A stretch of DNA of 64,000 nucleotides from Verrucomicrobiota bacterium (lineage in GTDB: Bacteria; Verrucomicrobiota; Verrucomicrobiia; Chthoniobacterales; Chthoniobacteraceae): positions 90,904-154,903 of the forward strand of contig VFJQ01000023.1 of assembly GCA_009885995.1 (NCBI GenBank), written 5' to 3'. Position 1 is the first letter of the stretch; each line of letters starts with the position of its first letter. Below are positions 1 through 7,954 of the stretch, in pieces. The translations under genes and the position numbers were made by a program. The notes below the pieces were generated by a model, which ran no database searches, was not told the DNA's origin, and saw nothing but the letters and a program-made list of their open reading frames with translations.

Positions 1-1
1 C

Positions 2-1342
2 GCCGACGATCTCGGCTGGAGCGACCTGAGCTGCTACGGCCACCCGATTCTCAAGACACCGAACATCGACCGGCTCGCGAAAGAGGGGACGCTCTTCACG
101 CAGTTCTACGTGAATGGATCGGTCTGCTCGCCGAGCCGCTCGGCGTTCTTCACCGGGCAGTATCCGGCGCGGAACCGCATCCACGGCCACTACGCGACGC
201 CGGAGCAAAACACGGCGCGTGGCATGACGCAGTTCCTCGATCCGAAAGTGCCGAACGTGCCGACGCTGCTCAAGCAAGCCGGCTACAAGACCGCGCACAT
301 CGGCAAGTGGCACCTCAGCAGTAACTCCGGCGGGCCGGAGCCGGGCGCCTACGGTTTCGACTTCGTCGGCAGCGGCGAACGCGGCGGTGCGGACGGGCCG
401 AGCGAGGATCCGTTCTATCGCGCGAAGTCGTCGGCGCTGTTTGTCGATGAGGCGATCGGCTTCATCCGAGAGCACAAGGCCGGGCCGTTTTATCTCCAGC
501 TCTGGACGCTCGTGCCGCACGCAACTTTGAATCCGACACCCGAGCAGATGAAGCCGTTCGCGAACCAGCGCGCGGGTGGGAAAGACTTCCCGCATGCGAG
601 CGCCGCGCAGGTTTTCTACAGCTCCGTCGCCGACCTCGACGCGCAGCTCGGCCGGCTCTTCACCGCACTCGACGAGCTGAATCTCGCCGACAACACGCTC
701 ATCCTTTTCAGCAGCGACAACGGCCCCGAGGATATCCACGTGAAGAACGCCGGCCACAGCGGCGTCGGCAGTGCGGGGCCATTCCGCGGGCGCAAGCGCA
801 GCCTCTACGAGGGCGGCATCCGCGTGCCCGGCCTCGTCCGCTGGCCCGGTCACGTGCCGGCGGGGAAGATCGACGACACCGCGATCGTCGCGGGTGTCGA
901 TTGGCTGCCGACGGTTTGCAAACTCGCGGGCGTCGCGATCCCGAAAGATCACGCGCTCGACGGCGAAGACGCGAGCGACGTGCTGCTCGGCGCGAGTCGC
1001 CCGCGCACGCGACCGCTCATGTGGGAGTGGCGCTTCCGCATCATGGGCGAGCCCTTTCACCAGAGCCCGCAGCTCGCGATCCGCGACGGCGACTGGAAGC
1101 TGCTGATGAACCCCGACCGCACGCGCACCGAACTCTACGAGATCAAACGCGACCCGACGCAACTCGACAACGTGGCCGAGCATCACGCCGACATCGTCGC
1201 GCGCCTGAGTGAGCCGCTGCTCGCGTGGTCGAAGTCGCTCGCACCCGGCCCGCGCGACCCCGGCGCCGGCGAGATGAAAGCACCGTGGCCCGGCCAGCCG
1301 AAAGGCGAGCCCGCGGCTCGAAAGGCCGGAGCGAACAAGTGA
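2..1342 (+). CDS. Sulfatase, formylglycine-dependent (5' truncated by window edge)
   Basis: Hydrolyses sulfate esters, probably on polysaccharide or glycosaminoglycan-like substrates; the exact substrate cannot be told. The open frame runs in from the window edge. It begins inside the metal-binding ADDLG motif, so only the signal peptide and first strand are missing. The catalytic signature CSPSR is at residues 42-46 of the visible part; its Cys is the residue converted to formylglycine in type I sulfatases. HIGKWHL and a C-terminal SSDNG metal-site motif (about residue 239) follow. Length (446 residues visible) fits the family. Its stop overlaps the GTG start of the next gene by 4 nt, so the two are probably co-transcribed. 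Confidence 0.93.
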   Translation, partial: ADDLGWSDLSCYGHPILKTPNIDRLAKEGTLFTQFYVNGSVCSPSRSAFFTGQYPARNRIHGHYATPEQNTARGMTQFLDPKVPNVPTLLKQAGYKTAHIGKWHLSSNSGGPEPGAYGFDFVGSGERGGADGPSEDPFYRAKSSALFVDEAIGFIREHKAGPFYLQLWTLVPHATLNPTPEQMKPFANQRAGGKDFPHASAAQVFYSSVADLDAQLGRLFTALDELNLADNTLILFSSDNGPEDIHVKNAGHSGVGSAGPFRGRKRSLYEGGIRVPGLVRWPGHVPAGKIDDTAIVAGVDWLPTVCKLAGVAIPKDHALDGEDASDVLLGASRPRTRPLMWEWRFRIMGEPFHQSPQLAIRDGDWKLLMNPDRTRTELYEIKRDPTQLDNVAEHHADIVARLSEPLLAWSKSLAPGPRDPGAGEMKAPWPGQPKGEPAARKAGANK

Positions 1343-2838
1343 TTAACTTCCGCGCTTTTTCCATCGCGTGCCTGCTGCCTCTCGTCGCAGCCGCCGCTCA
1401 GCCATTCTGCATCGAGGTGCTCGACGAATCGACCGGCCGCGGCGTGCCGCTGGTGGAACTCGAGACGATGGATAATCAACTCTACGTCACCGACAGCGCA
1501 GGCCGCGTGGCTTTCGACGAAGCCGGGCAGATGGGCGTGCCGGTGTGGTTCTCGATGCGCACGCACGGCTATGACCTGCCGATCGACGGCTTCGGCATGA
1601 CTGGCCAGCGCTTCACTCCGCAGCCGGGCGGGAAGGCGACGCTCAAGATCAAGCGGCGCAACATCGCCGAGCGGCTCGTGCGGCTGACCGGGCAGGGCAT
1701 CTATCGCGACACCGTGCTGCTCGGCGAGAAGCCGCCGCTCGCTGAGCCGTTGAGCAACGGCGGCGTGGTCGGGTCGGATTCGGTGCAGGCTGTCGTCTAT
1801 CGCGGGCGCATCTTCTGGCTGTGGGGCGACACGATGCGGATGTCGTATCCGCTCGGAAATTTTCGCACGACCTGCGCGTGGTCGGAACTGCCGGGGAAAG
1901 GAGGGCTGCCGCCGGAGCAAGGCGTGAATTTCCGCTACTTTACCGCGCCCGACGGCTTCGCGAAGGAGATGTGCCCGCTCGAGCGTAAGGACGGCGTCGT
2001 GTGGCTTTTCGGCCTCGCAGTCGTGCGCGACGAATCCGGCGCCGAGCGGCTGATCGCTCACTACGCGCGTCGGCAAGGTTTGGAAAAGCAGCACGAACAC
2101 GGCATCGCGATCTTCAACGACGAGAAGGAAATCTTCGAGCGCGCGATCGAGTTGCCGGCGGGTGAAACGTGGCGCTTCCCACGTGGTCGCGTGACGCCGG
2201 TGCGCGAGGGCGAAGTCGATTACCTCTACTCCGGCGAGGCCGGACTGTGCGTGCGTGTGCCTGCGCGCCTGCGCGACGTATGCGACCCGGCGAGCTACGA
2301 GGCGTGGACCTGCGCGCGCGAGGGCAAGCCGCAGCGCCGCGCGGATGGCTCGCTCGATTTTGTGTGGCGCAAGGATTCCGCGCCGGTCGAATCGCCGGAG
2401 GAAATGAAGTGGCTGAAAGCCCGCCTCATCAAGCCCGAGGAGTGCCGGGTCACACCGGAAGATGTCGCGACAAAGGAGCGCGTATCGCTGCACGAAGGCA
2501 GCGTGCGCTGGAACGAACACCGGCGTCGCTGGGTGCTCATCGCCGTGCAGCACGGCGGCAAGCCGTCGTTCCTCGGCGAGGTCTGGTATGCCGAAGCGAC
2601 CGCTCCGACCGGCCCGTGGACACGCGCCGTGAAGATCGTCACGCACGACCGCTACTCCTTCTACAATCCCGCCCAGCACGCCTTTTTCGACGAGGACGGT
2701 GGGCGGCTGATCTACTTCGAGGGCACCTACACCTACACCTTCTCCCGCCGCGAAGGCCGCACGCCTCGCTACGACTACAACCAGATGCTCTATCGGCTCG
2801 ACCTCGACGATCCACGGCTGAAGGACGCGCAGCAGTAG
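1339..2838 (+). CDS. Secreted beta-propeller-like protein, possible glycosidase
   Basis: The GTG at 1339 is chosen as start. It overlaps the upstream stop (GTGA) and opens a convincing signal peptide (FRAFSIACLLPLVAAAAQ). An open frame continues further upstream but is Arg-rich sulfatase shadow. The product is 499 residues and exported. Residues about 20-110 look like a carboxypeptidase-regulatory/Ig-like fold. The remainder has repeated Trp/Asp/Gly blades (FWLWGDTMRM, VVWLFGL, WVLIAVQHGG, VWYAEATAPTGPW) that resemble five-bladed propeller families such as DUF4185 or GH43-like proteins. No catalytic triad could be assigned, so glycosidase activity is inferred from fold resemblance and from the neighbouring sulfatase. 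Confidence 0.75.
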   Translation: MINFRAFSIACLLPLVAAAAQPFCIEVLDESTGRGVPLVELETMDNQLYVTDSAGRVAFDEAGQMGVPVWFSMRTHGYDLPIDGFGMTGQRFTPQPGGKATLKIKRRNIAERLVRLTGQGIYRDTVLLGEKPPLAEPLSNGGVVGSDSVQAVVYRGRIFWLWGDTMRMSYPLGNFRTTCAWSELPGKGGLPPEQGVNFRYFTAPDGFAKEMCPLERKDGVVWLFGLAVVRDESGAERLIAHYARRQGLEKQHEHGIAIFNDEKEIFERAIELPAGETWRFPRGRVTPVREGEVDYLYSGEAGLCVRVPARLRDVCDPASYEAWTCAREGKPQRRADGSLDFVWRKDSAPVESPEEMKWLKARLIKPEECRVTPEDVATKERVSLHEGSVRWNEHRRRWVLIAVQHGGKPSFLGEVWYAEATAPTGPWTRAVKIVTHDRYSFYNPAQHAFFDEDGGRLIYFEGTYTYTFSRREGRTPRYDYNQMLYRLDLDDPRLKDAQQ

Positions 2839-2875
2839 CCAAGATTCGCCGGCTCGCGCGGGTTGTCCCCGCACC

Positions 2876-5800
2876 ATGAAGCCGCTGCTTCGCTCCCTCC
2901 TCGCTCTCGCCGTGTCGTCCGCTTTCGCCGCGGACGCGAACCGCCTCACGTATCTCGACGACTCGTCGCCGTTCTGGCCCACGTCGCAGTCACCGAAATT
3001 CACCACGCCGCAATGGGTCGGCGAACCGGGCGTCGATGCGGTCGTCGTGCTCGCGATCGACGACATGCGCGAGCCGGCGAAATACGAAGCCTTCCTCCGC
3101 CCGATCCTCGACCGGCTGAAACGAATCGAACCCGCCCATGGCGGCGATGGCCGCGCGCCGGTGAGCATCATGACGAACGTCGTGCAACCCGACGATCCGC
3201 AGCTTGCGGCGTGGCTGAAGGAAGGCCTCTCGCTCGAAGTCCACACGCTCGCGCATCCGTGCCCGTGCCTTGGCAAGATGTCGCTCGACGACGCGGCGAA
3301 GACTTACCACGGCGGCGTGGATCTGCTCGCGAGCGTGCCGGGGAACAAGCCCGTCGCCTTCCGCATGCCCTGCTGCGACTCGATGAACTCGGCGAGCCCG
3401 CGCTTCTTCTCGGAAATCTTCCCGCGGGCGAGCGAGAAGGGGAACACGCTCGCGATCGACTCGTCGGTCTTCACGCTGCCGCCGGGCGAGCGGTTCGCGA
3501 AATACTTCCCGGCCGAGCTGCGCCCGCCGATGAAGAAGACGCTCGGCGATTACGCGGGGTTCATCGACGATTACCCGTATCCCTACGTGATCGGCGGCAA
3601 GTGCTGGGAGTTCCCGTGCATCGTGCCGAGCGACTGGGAAGCGTTCAACCTGCTCGGCGCGAAGTCGGCGACGATGCTCGACGACTGGAAGGCCGCGCTG
3701 GATCGGATCGTGCAGCAGCAAGGCGTCTTCACCGCCGTCTTCCATCCGCACGGCTGGAGCGGGCCGGAGCAGTGGATCGAGTTCATCGACTACGTGGAGC
3801 AGACCTACGGCAAGCGCGTGAAGTTCCTCAACTTCCGCGAAGCGCTCGAGCGGCTGGAAAAGAACGCGCTCGCCGGTCGCACGCTCAGCACGAAACTCGG
3901 ACCCGACAACGGCGTGCGCCTGCTCGACGTGAACGCGGACGGTTTCATGGACGTGGTGATCGGCGCGGCAAATCAGCCCGTGACGCGCGTGTGGAAGCCG
4001 AAAGAGCAGCGCTGGAGCGAGACGGCGACACCCGCGAACTTCGTCCGCTTCGGTGACGATGGCGGGATGCGGACGAAGGTCGCGCTCGGCATCGCGCGGA
4101 AATCCGGCGAGCCGACGCTCTTCGCGCCGGGCAAGGCGTGGACGTATCGCGACGGCGGCGCGTGGCAGTCGGACGAGGCGTTCGCTCGCAGTCTGCCTGA
4201 CGCGGCGCAGATTCGCTTCCGCGATTTCGACAATGACGGCGTGTGCGAAGCGCTGACGAACGACGGCATCTTCGCATGGAGCGAGAAGGACGCGCGCTGG
4301 CAGCCTGCCGACTACGCCTTGCCGCCGGACTGCGCGCCGTTCGACACACGCGGCGGCGACAACGGCCTGCGCTTCGTCGATCTCAACGGCGATGGCTTCG
4401 ACGACGTGATCCAATCGAACGACGCGGGTTACGCGGCCTATCTCTGGGCTGGCGTCGTGAAGGCGAACCTCGGCTGGAAGCACGGCTGGCCGCACCTCGT
4501 GCGCAAAGGTCCCGCCGATGCGAATGCAAAGGTCCTGCCGTTCGTGCGCGACGGGCGCAACAACGGCGCGTGGTTCCATCGCGGCTCGATCGTGTGGCAA
4601 AACGAAGCGGTCGCGACACCCGGCGCGGAGTCGGTCAGCCGCACGTTCAAGGACATCATCGCCTTCGACGTGCCGCCGGATCGGTCGCCGCAGGAGTCGC
4701 TCGCCGCGCTGCGGCCGCGACCCGGCTTCACGGTCGAACTCGTCGCCGCCGAGCCGCTCATCGAAAGCCCCGCGGCGTTCGAATGGGATGCGCAAGGCCG
4801 GCTCTGGGTCGTCGAGATGCGCGACTATCCGCTCGGCATCGATGGGAAAGGCAAAGTCGGCGGCGTGGTGAAGATCCTCACGGATACCGACGGCGACGGC
4901 CGCTATGACAAGGCCGACACGTTCCTCGATGGCCTCGCGTATCCCACCGGCCTGCTGCCGTGGCGCAATGGCGTGCTGCTCGCCGCTTCCGCCGACATCC
5001 TCTTCGCCGCCGACACGAACGGCGACGGTCGCGCCGACGAGAAGCGCGTGGTCTTCACCGGCTTCAAGGAAGGCAATCAGCAGCACCGGCAGAACGGCTA
5101 CGAGTGGGGTCTCGATGGCTGGGTCTATGGTGCGAATGGCGACAGCGGCGGCGAGGTGAACGGCGTGAGCATCAGCAGTCGCGACTTCCGCTTCCGGCCA
5201 GACACGGGCGAGTTCGAGGCGGAGAGCGGGCAGACGCAATTCGGCCGGCGGCGCGACGACTGGGGGAACTGGTTCGGCAACAACAACTCGAAGTGGCTCT
5301 GGCACTACACGATCGACGATCGCTACCTGCGGCGGAACCCGAAGCTCGCTGTGAAGACGACGAAGCAGATGCTCGCGGAATATCCCGATTCGACGCGCGT
5401 ATTTCCCGTGAGCGAGCTGCCGATCCGCTTCAATCAGCCACAGTCGCTCGGGCATCTCACCAGCGGTTGCAGCCCGGCGCTATATCGCGACGAGCTGTTC
5501 GGGCCCGCGTTCGCGACGAGCGCGTTCGTCGCCGAGCCGGTGCACAACGTGGTGCATCGCGAAGTGCTCACGCCAGACGGCGCGACCTTCACGAGCAAGC
5601 GCGCGGACGACGAGCAGGACCGCGAATTCCTCGCGAGCACCGATCCGTGGTTCCGCCCCGTGCATTTGAAAACCGGGCCCGACGGCGCGCTCTACGTCGC
5701 GGACTTCCATCGCTTCGCGCTCGAGCATCCCGAGTGGATCGCGCCCGAGACGCAGAGTCGCCTCGACCTCCGCGCCGGTGCAGACAAGGGCCGCATCTAC

Positions 5801-6829
5801 CGCGTTTTCCCAAACGGCGCGAAGCTGCGCCCGGTGCCGAATCTCGCGAAGCTCGATAACGCCGCGCTTGCCGCCGCGCTCGACAGTCCGAACGGCTGGC
5901 AGCGCGACACCGCGCAGCGTGTGCTGACCGAGCGGCAGGCAAAGGACGCCGCGCCCGTGCTCCGGCAACTCGTCTCCGCTGCACGCAACGCGAAGGTCCG
6001 AGTGCAGGCGCTCGCGACGCTGGACACACTGCACGCACTCGATGCGAACACGATCCACGCCGCGCTGCGGGACAATCATCCCACCGTGCGCGTGCAGGCG
6101 CTGCGCGTGAGCACTTCGCTCGACGATGCGGTGCTCGCGAGCGCGGACGACACAGACTTCACGGTGCGCTACCAGCTCGCGCTCACGCTCGGCGCTTTCC
6201 GCGACGAACGCGCGGCCACCGCGCTCACGAAGCTCGCCGAGCGCGACGGCGACCAGCCGCAGATGCGTGTCGCGATCATGTCGTCGCTCACGCCGGAGAG
6301 CGCGCTCTTCGCGAAGCTCAACAAGGCCGCGACGTCGAGCGCAGCGCCCGCCGTCGTGCTGCCGAAGCCGAGCACGCCCGATCGCGCCCGCGTCATTGCC
6401 AGCTACGCGGGCGTGCCGAATCTCAAAGGCGTAGCCGAGCGCGGTCACGAGCTGTTCAAGCAGCAGTGCTTCATCTGCCACCGGCTGAAGGGCGAAGGCC
6501 AGGAAGTCGGCCCCGATCTCGCGATGGTCGCGGACAAGCCGGCGGACTGGCTGCTCACCGCGATCTTCGATCCGAACGCCGCGATCGAAGACCGCTTCAA
6601 GGCGCAGACGCTCAAGCTCAAGTCCGGCACCGAAATGGCCGGGCTCATCTCCGCGGAGACGGCGAACAACGTCGTGCTGCGCCTGCCCGGCGGCGTGGAT
6701 TTGCCCGTGCTTCGCAGCGACCTCGCCAGCCAGCAGCCGTCCACCCGATCGCTCATGCCGGAGGGCCTCGAGACGGTGCTCAAGCCGCAGGACGTGGCGG
6801 ACCTCATCGCGTGGATCCGGGCGCGGTAG
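2876..6829 (+). CDS. Polysaccharide deacetylase-like / VCBS / PVC dehydrogenase / cytochrome c fusion
   Basis: Exported 1317-residue multidomain protein with signal peptide (MKPLLRSLLALAVSSAFA). In order: a NodB-like polysaccharide deacetylase region (about 45-330, with VLAIDDM and EVHTLAHPC); FG-GAP/VCBS calcium-binding repeats (DVNADGFMD about 351, DFDNDG about 448, DLNGDGFDD about 502); a PVC-type 'membrane-bound dehydrogenase' propeller (about 610-980, opening at GFTVELVAAEPLIESP); HEAT-like repeats (about 985-1150); and a cytochrome c domain with CFICH at 1198-1202. Dehydrogenase, HEAT and cytochrome together form a common PVC protein; the deacetylase and VCBS front end is unusual. Its last 66 codons are duplicated at 7646-7843. 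Likely periplasmic sugar oxidation or carbohydrate breakdown; substrate unknown. Confidence 0.88.
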   Translation: MKPLLRSLLALAVSSAFAADANRLTYLDDSSPFWPTSQSPKFTTPQWVGEPGVDAVVVLAIDDMREPAKYEAFLRPILDRLKRIEPAHGGDGRAPVSIMTNVVQPDDPQLAAWLKEGLSLEVHTLAHPCPCLGKMSLDDAAKTYHGGVDLLASVPGNKPVAFRMPCCDSMNSASPRFFSEIFPRASEKGNTLAIDSSVFTLPPGERFAKYFPAELRPPMKKTLGDYAGFIDDYPYPYVIGGKCWEFPCIVPSDWEAFNLLGAKSATMLDDWKAALDRIVQQQGVFTAVFHPHGWSGPEQWIEFIDYVEQTYGKRVKFLNFREALERLEKNALAGRTLSTKLGPDNGVRLLDVNADGFMDVVIGAANQPVTRVWKPKEQRWSETATPANFVRFGDDGGMRTKVALGIARKSGEPTLFAPGKAWTYRDGGAWQSDEAFARSLPDAAQIRFRDFDNDGVCEALTNDGIFAWSEKDARWQPADYALPPDCAPFDTRGGDNGLRFVDLNGDGFDDVIQSNDAGYAAYLWAGVVKANLGWKHGWPHLVRKGPADANAKVLPFVRDGRNNGAWFHRGSIVWQNEAVATPGAESVSRTFKDIIAFDVPPDRSPQESLAALRPRPGFTVELVAAEPLIESPAAFEWDAQGRLWVVEMRDYPLGIDGKGKVGGVVKILTDTDGDGRYDKADTFLDGLAYPTGLLPWRNGVLLAASADILFAADTNGDGRADEKRVVFTGFKEGNQQHRQNGYEWGLDGWVYGANGDSGGEVNGVSISSRDFRFRPDTGEFEAESGQTQFGRRRDDWGNWFGNNNSKWLWHYTIDDRYLRRNPKLAVKTTKQMLAEYPDSTRVFPVSELPIRFNQPQSLGHLTSGCSPALYRDELFGPAFATSAFVAEPVHNVVHREVLTPDGATFTSKRADDEQDREFLASTDPWFRPVHLKTGPDGALYVADFHRFALEHPEWIAPETQSRLDLRAGADKGRIYRVFPNGAKLRPVPNLAKLDNAALAAALDSPNGWQRDTAQRVLTERQAKDAAPVLRQLVSAARNAKVRVQALATLDTLHALDANTIHAALRDNHPTVRVQALRVSTSLDDAVLASADDTDFTVRYQLALTLGAFRDERAATALTKLAERDGDQPQMRVAIMSSLTPESALFAKLNKAATSSAAPAVVLPKPSTPDRARVIASYAGVPNLKGVAERGHELFKQQCFICHRLKGEGQEVGPDLAMVADKPADWLLTAIFDPNAAIEDRFKAQTLKLKSGTEMAGLISAETANNVVLRLPGGVDLPVLRSDLASQQPSTRSLMPEGLETVLKPQDVADLIAWIRAR
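6632..6829 (+). repeat. Direct repeat copy A: 3' end of the dehydrogenase-cytochrome gene
   Basis: The last 198 bp of the fusion gene recur in the same orientation at 7646-7843. By hand alignment there are 30 mismatches, about 85% identity. Most mismatches fall in third codon positions, and the match ends within a few bases of both stop codons. The PIN toxin-antitoxin pair lies exactly between the two copies. Confidence 0.9.
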
Positions 6830-6834
6830 CGCCC

Positions 6835-6863
6835 GTGGTTCACGCTGGGGCAGCGTGAACCAC
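6835..6863. terminator. Perfect 13-bp hairpin between convergent genes
   Basis: GTGGTTCACGCTG and its exact reverse complement are separated by only GGG, immediately after the dehydrogenase stop and immediately before the stop of the convergent PIN gene. Placement suits a bidirectional transcription terminator or transcript-stabilising hairpin. There is no T-tract, so intrinsic termination is uncertain. Confidence 0.55.
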
Positions 6864-6864
6864 A

Positions 6865-7311
6865 TTAAGGCGAGCCGGGATGCGCGCTCCGGCACGCGGC
6901 CAGAAACTCGATCGGCTCGCAAATCGTGACCTCCCCCGCGTAGTAAGGCCGAAGCGAAAGGAGATGCGGGTCGTAGCTGACGAGGTGGGTGCTGCGACCG
7001 TTGATGGCGCAGAGCAGAAACATCACGTCCTCCGAGTCCACGGGGTAGTGGCGGAAGTGAAAGAAGACGATGGACACGATCTCGCCATGCCGGGCGATGA
7101 GGCGGATGAAGGCCGCGACTTCGGGCGCCGGGATGCCGCGTTCGAGCAGCTTCTCCGCATACTCGGCGAGGGTGTCGAGGCTGTAGAGAAAACGAAACTC
7201 GTGCTGCTGCCAGCGATCGAGAATCTCCGCCGTGGGACTCGTCGCGTGCGGGCTGAGCCGGGCCGCCAGCACGACGTTGGTATCGAGCACCGCACGAATG
7301 GAGCCCGGCAT
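6865..7311 (-). CDS. PIN-domain toxin (probable ribonuclease of a TA pair)
   Basis: 148-residue PIN-fold protein of the 'putative toxin-antitoxin system toxin component' type. The N-terminal VLDTNVVLAARLSP carries the first catalytic Asp (D9) and the conserved Asn. Further acidic residues lie in TLAEYAEKLLE and in VDSEDVMFLLCA. PIN toxins cut RNA in a metal-dependent way, and most are neutralised by a small upstream antitoxin. Here the start codon directly abuts the stop of the antitoxin-like gene with no gap, as in translationally coupled TA operons. The whole pair lies between two copies of the 3' end of the preceding gene. Confidence 0.85.
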   Translation of the reverse strand: MPGSIRAVLDTNVVLAARLSPHATSPTAEILDRWQQHEFRFLYSLDTLAEYAEKLLERGIPAPEVAAFIRLIARHGEIVSIVFFHFRHYPVDSEDVMFLLCAINGRSTHLVSYDPHLLSLRPYYAGEVTICEPIEFLAACRSAHPGSP

Positions 7312-7572
7312 CTACAATCGGGCCGTGATGTCCTGCTGAGCCTGACGGAGCTGGGCAAAGGAATCATCCCAGTCGAATCCGGCGGCTTTGTCCGCCTCCG
7401 CCTCTCGAACTGCGCCGGCTACGATCTCGCGCGCCTGCGAGCTGTGCCGTTGGCGGCGGATCGCCTCCATTTGCGCTTCATGCCGGAGGTAGAGCGCCAC
7501 GCGCAGATCCAGATCGGCGATGCCCGCCACACCGGCTTGCACGTCGGAAGGGATATCGAAGGTCATGCTCAT
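7312..7572 (-). CDS. Antitoxin-like protein partnered with the PIN toxin
   Basis: 86-residue acidic/amphipathic protein. The ATG at 7572 is chosen; a second in-frame ATG lies two codons in. An upstream open frame exists but reads antisense through the duplicated gene end and is not protein-like. The C-terminal part (about 55-86, DKAAGFDWDDSFAQLR) is rich in acidic and aromatic residues, as expected for the toxin-wrapping segment of an antitoxin. The N-terminal 50 residues would hold the dimerisation or DNA-binding part. Assignment rests on position and size; no family was firmly recognised. Confidence 0.65.
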   Translation of the reverse strand: MSMTFDIPSDVQAGVAGIADLDLRVALYLRHEAQMEAIRRQRHSSQAREIVAGAVREAEADKAAGFDWDDSFAQLRQAQQDITARL

Positions 7573-7645
7573 GGTGCTGAGAAAGTAGCGGCGCGCGCCA
7601 ACAATGCAATCCGCGCCATCCTCTCGCCAGGAAGTGGGCGGTGCC

Positions 7646-7843
7646 GAAATGGCGGGACTCATCTCCGTGGAGACGGCGAACAATGTCGTGCTCAAGCTGC
7701 CCGGCGGCGTCGAGCTGCCCGTGCTGCGCGGCGACATCGCGAGCCAGCAGCCGAGCAACCGCTCGCTCATGCCCGAGGGCATGGAGACCGTGCTGAAGCC
7801 GCAGGATGTCGCGGACCTCATCGCGTGGATTCGCGCGAAGTAG
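7646..7843 (+). pseudogene. Displaced second copy of the dehydrogenase-cytochrome 3' end
   Basis: Encodes EMAGLISVETANNVV to LIAWIRAK followed by TAG, parallel to the C-terminus of the gene at 2876-6829. It has no upstream gene body, so it is a fragment rather than a gene. The reading frame is intact and substitutions are mainly synonymous or conservative (R/K, D/E, L/I). This indicates that it diverged while still part of a functional gene, not as junk after a recent duplication. Bases 7573-7645 hold only the antitoxin's upstream region. Confidence 0.85.
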
Positions 7844-7954
7844 CGCGCCTCCGCGGCTCCCACGAACGGGCGAGAAAGTGAGGTCGTTCACCCCGCATTT
7901 GTCAGAAGTTGAGCGCTTCCATTTGCGCTGCCGCACACGCATCCTTTCGGCGCA

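Noticed and set aside
2990..5455. 821-codon minus-strand frame opposite the deacetylase-dehydrogenase fusion
   Set aside because: Arg/Glu/Val-rich antisense shadow without domain motifs; the plus-strand product has clear domains.
7604..7843. 79-codon plus-strand frame as an independent gene
   Set aside because: It matches only the C-terminus of the upstream dehydrogenase-cytochrome protein; treated as a displaced gene end.
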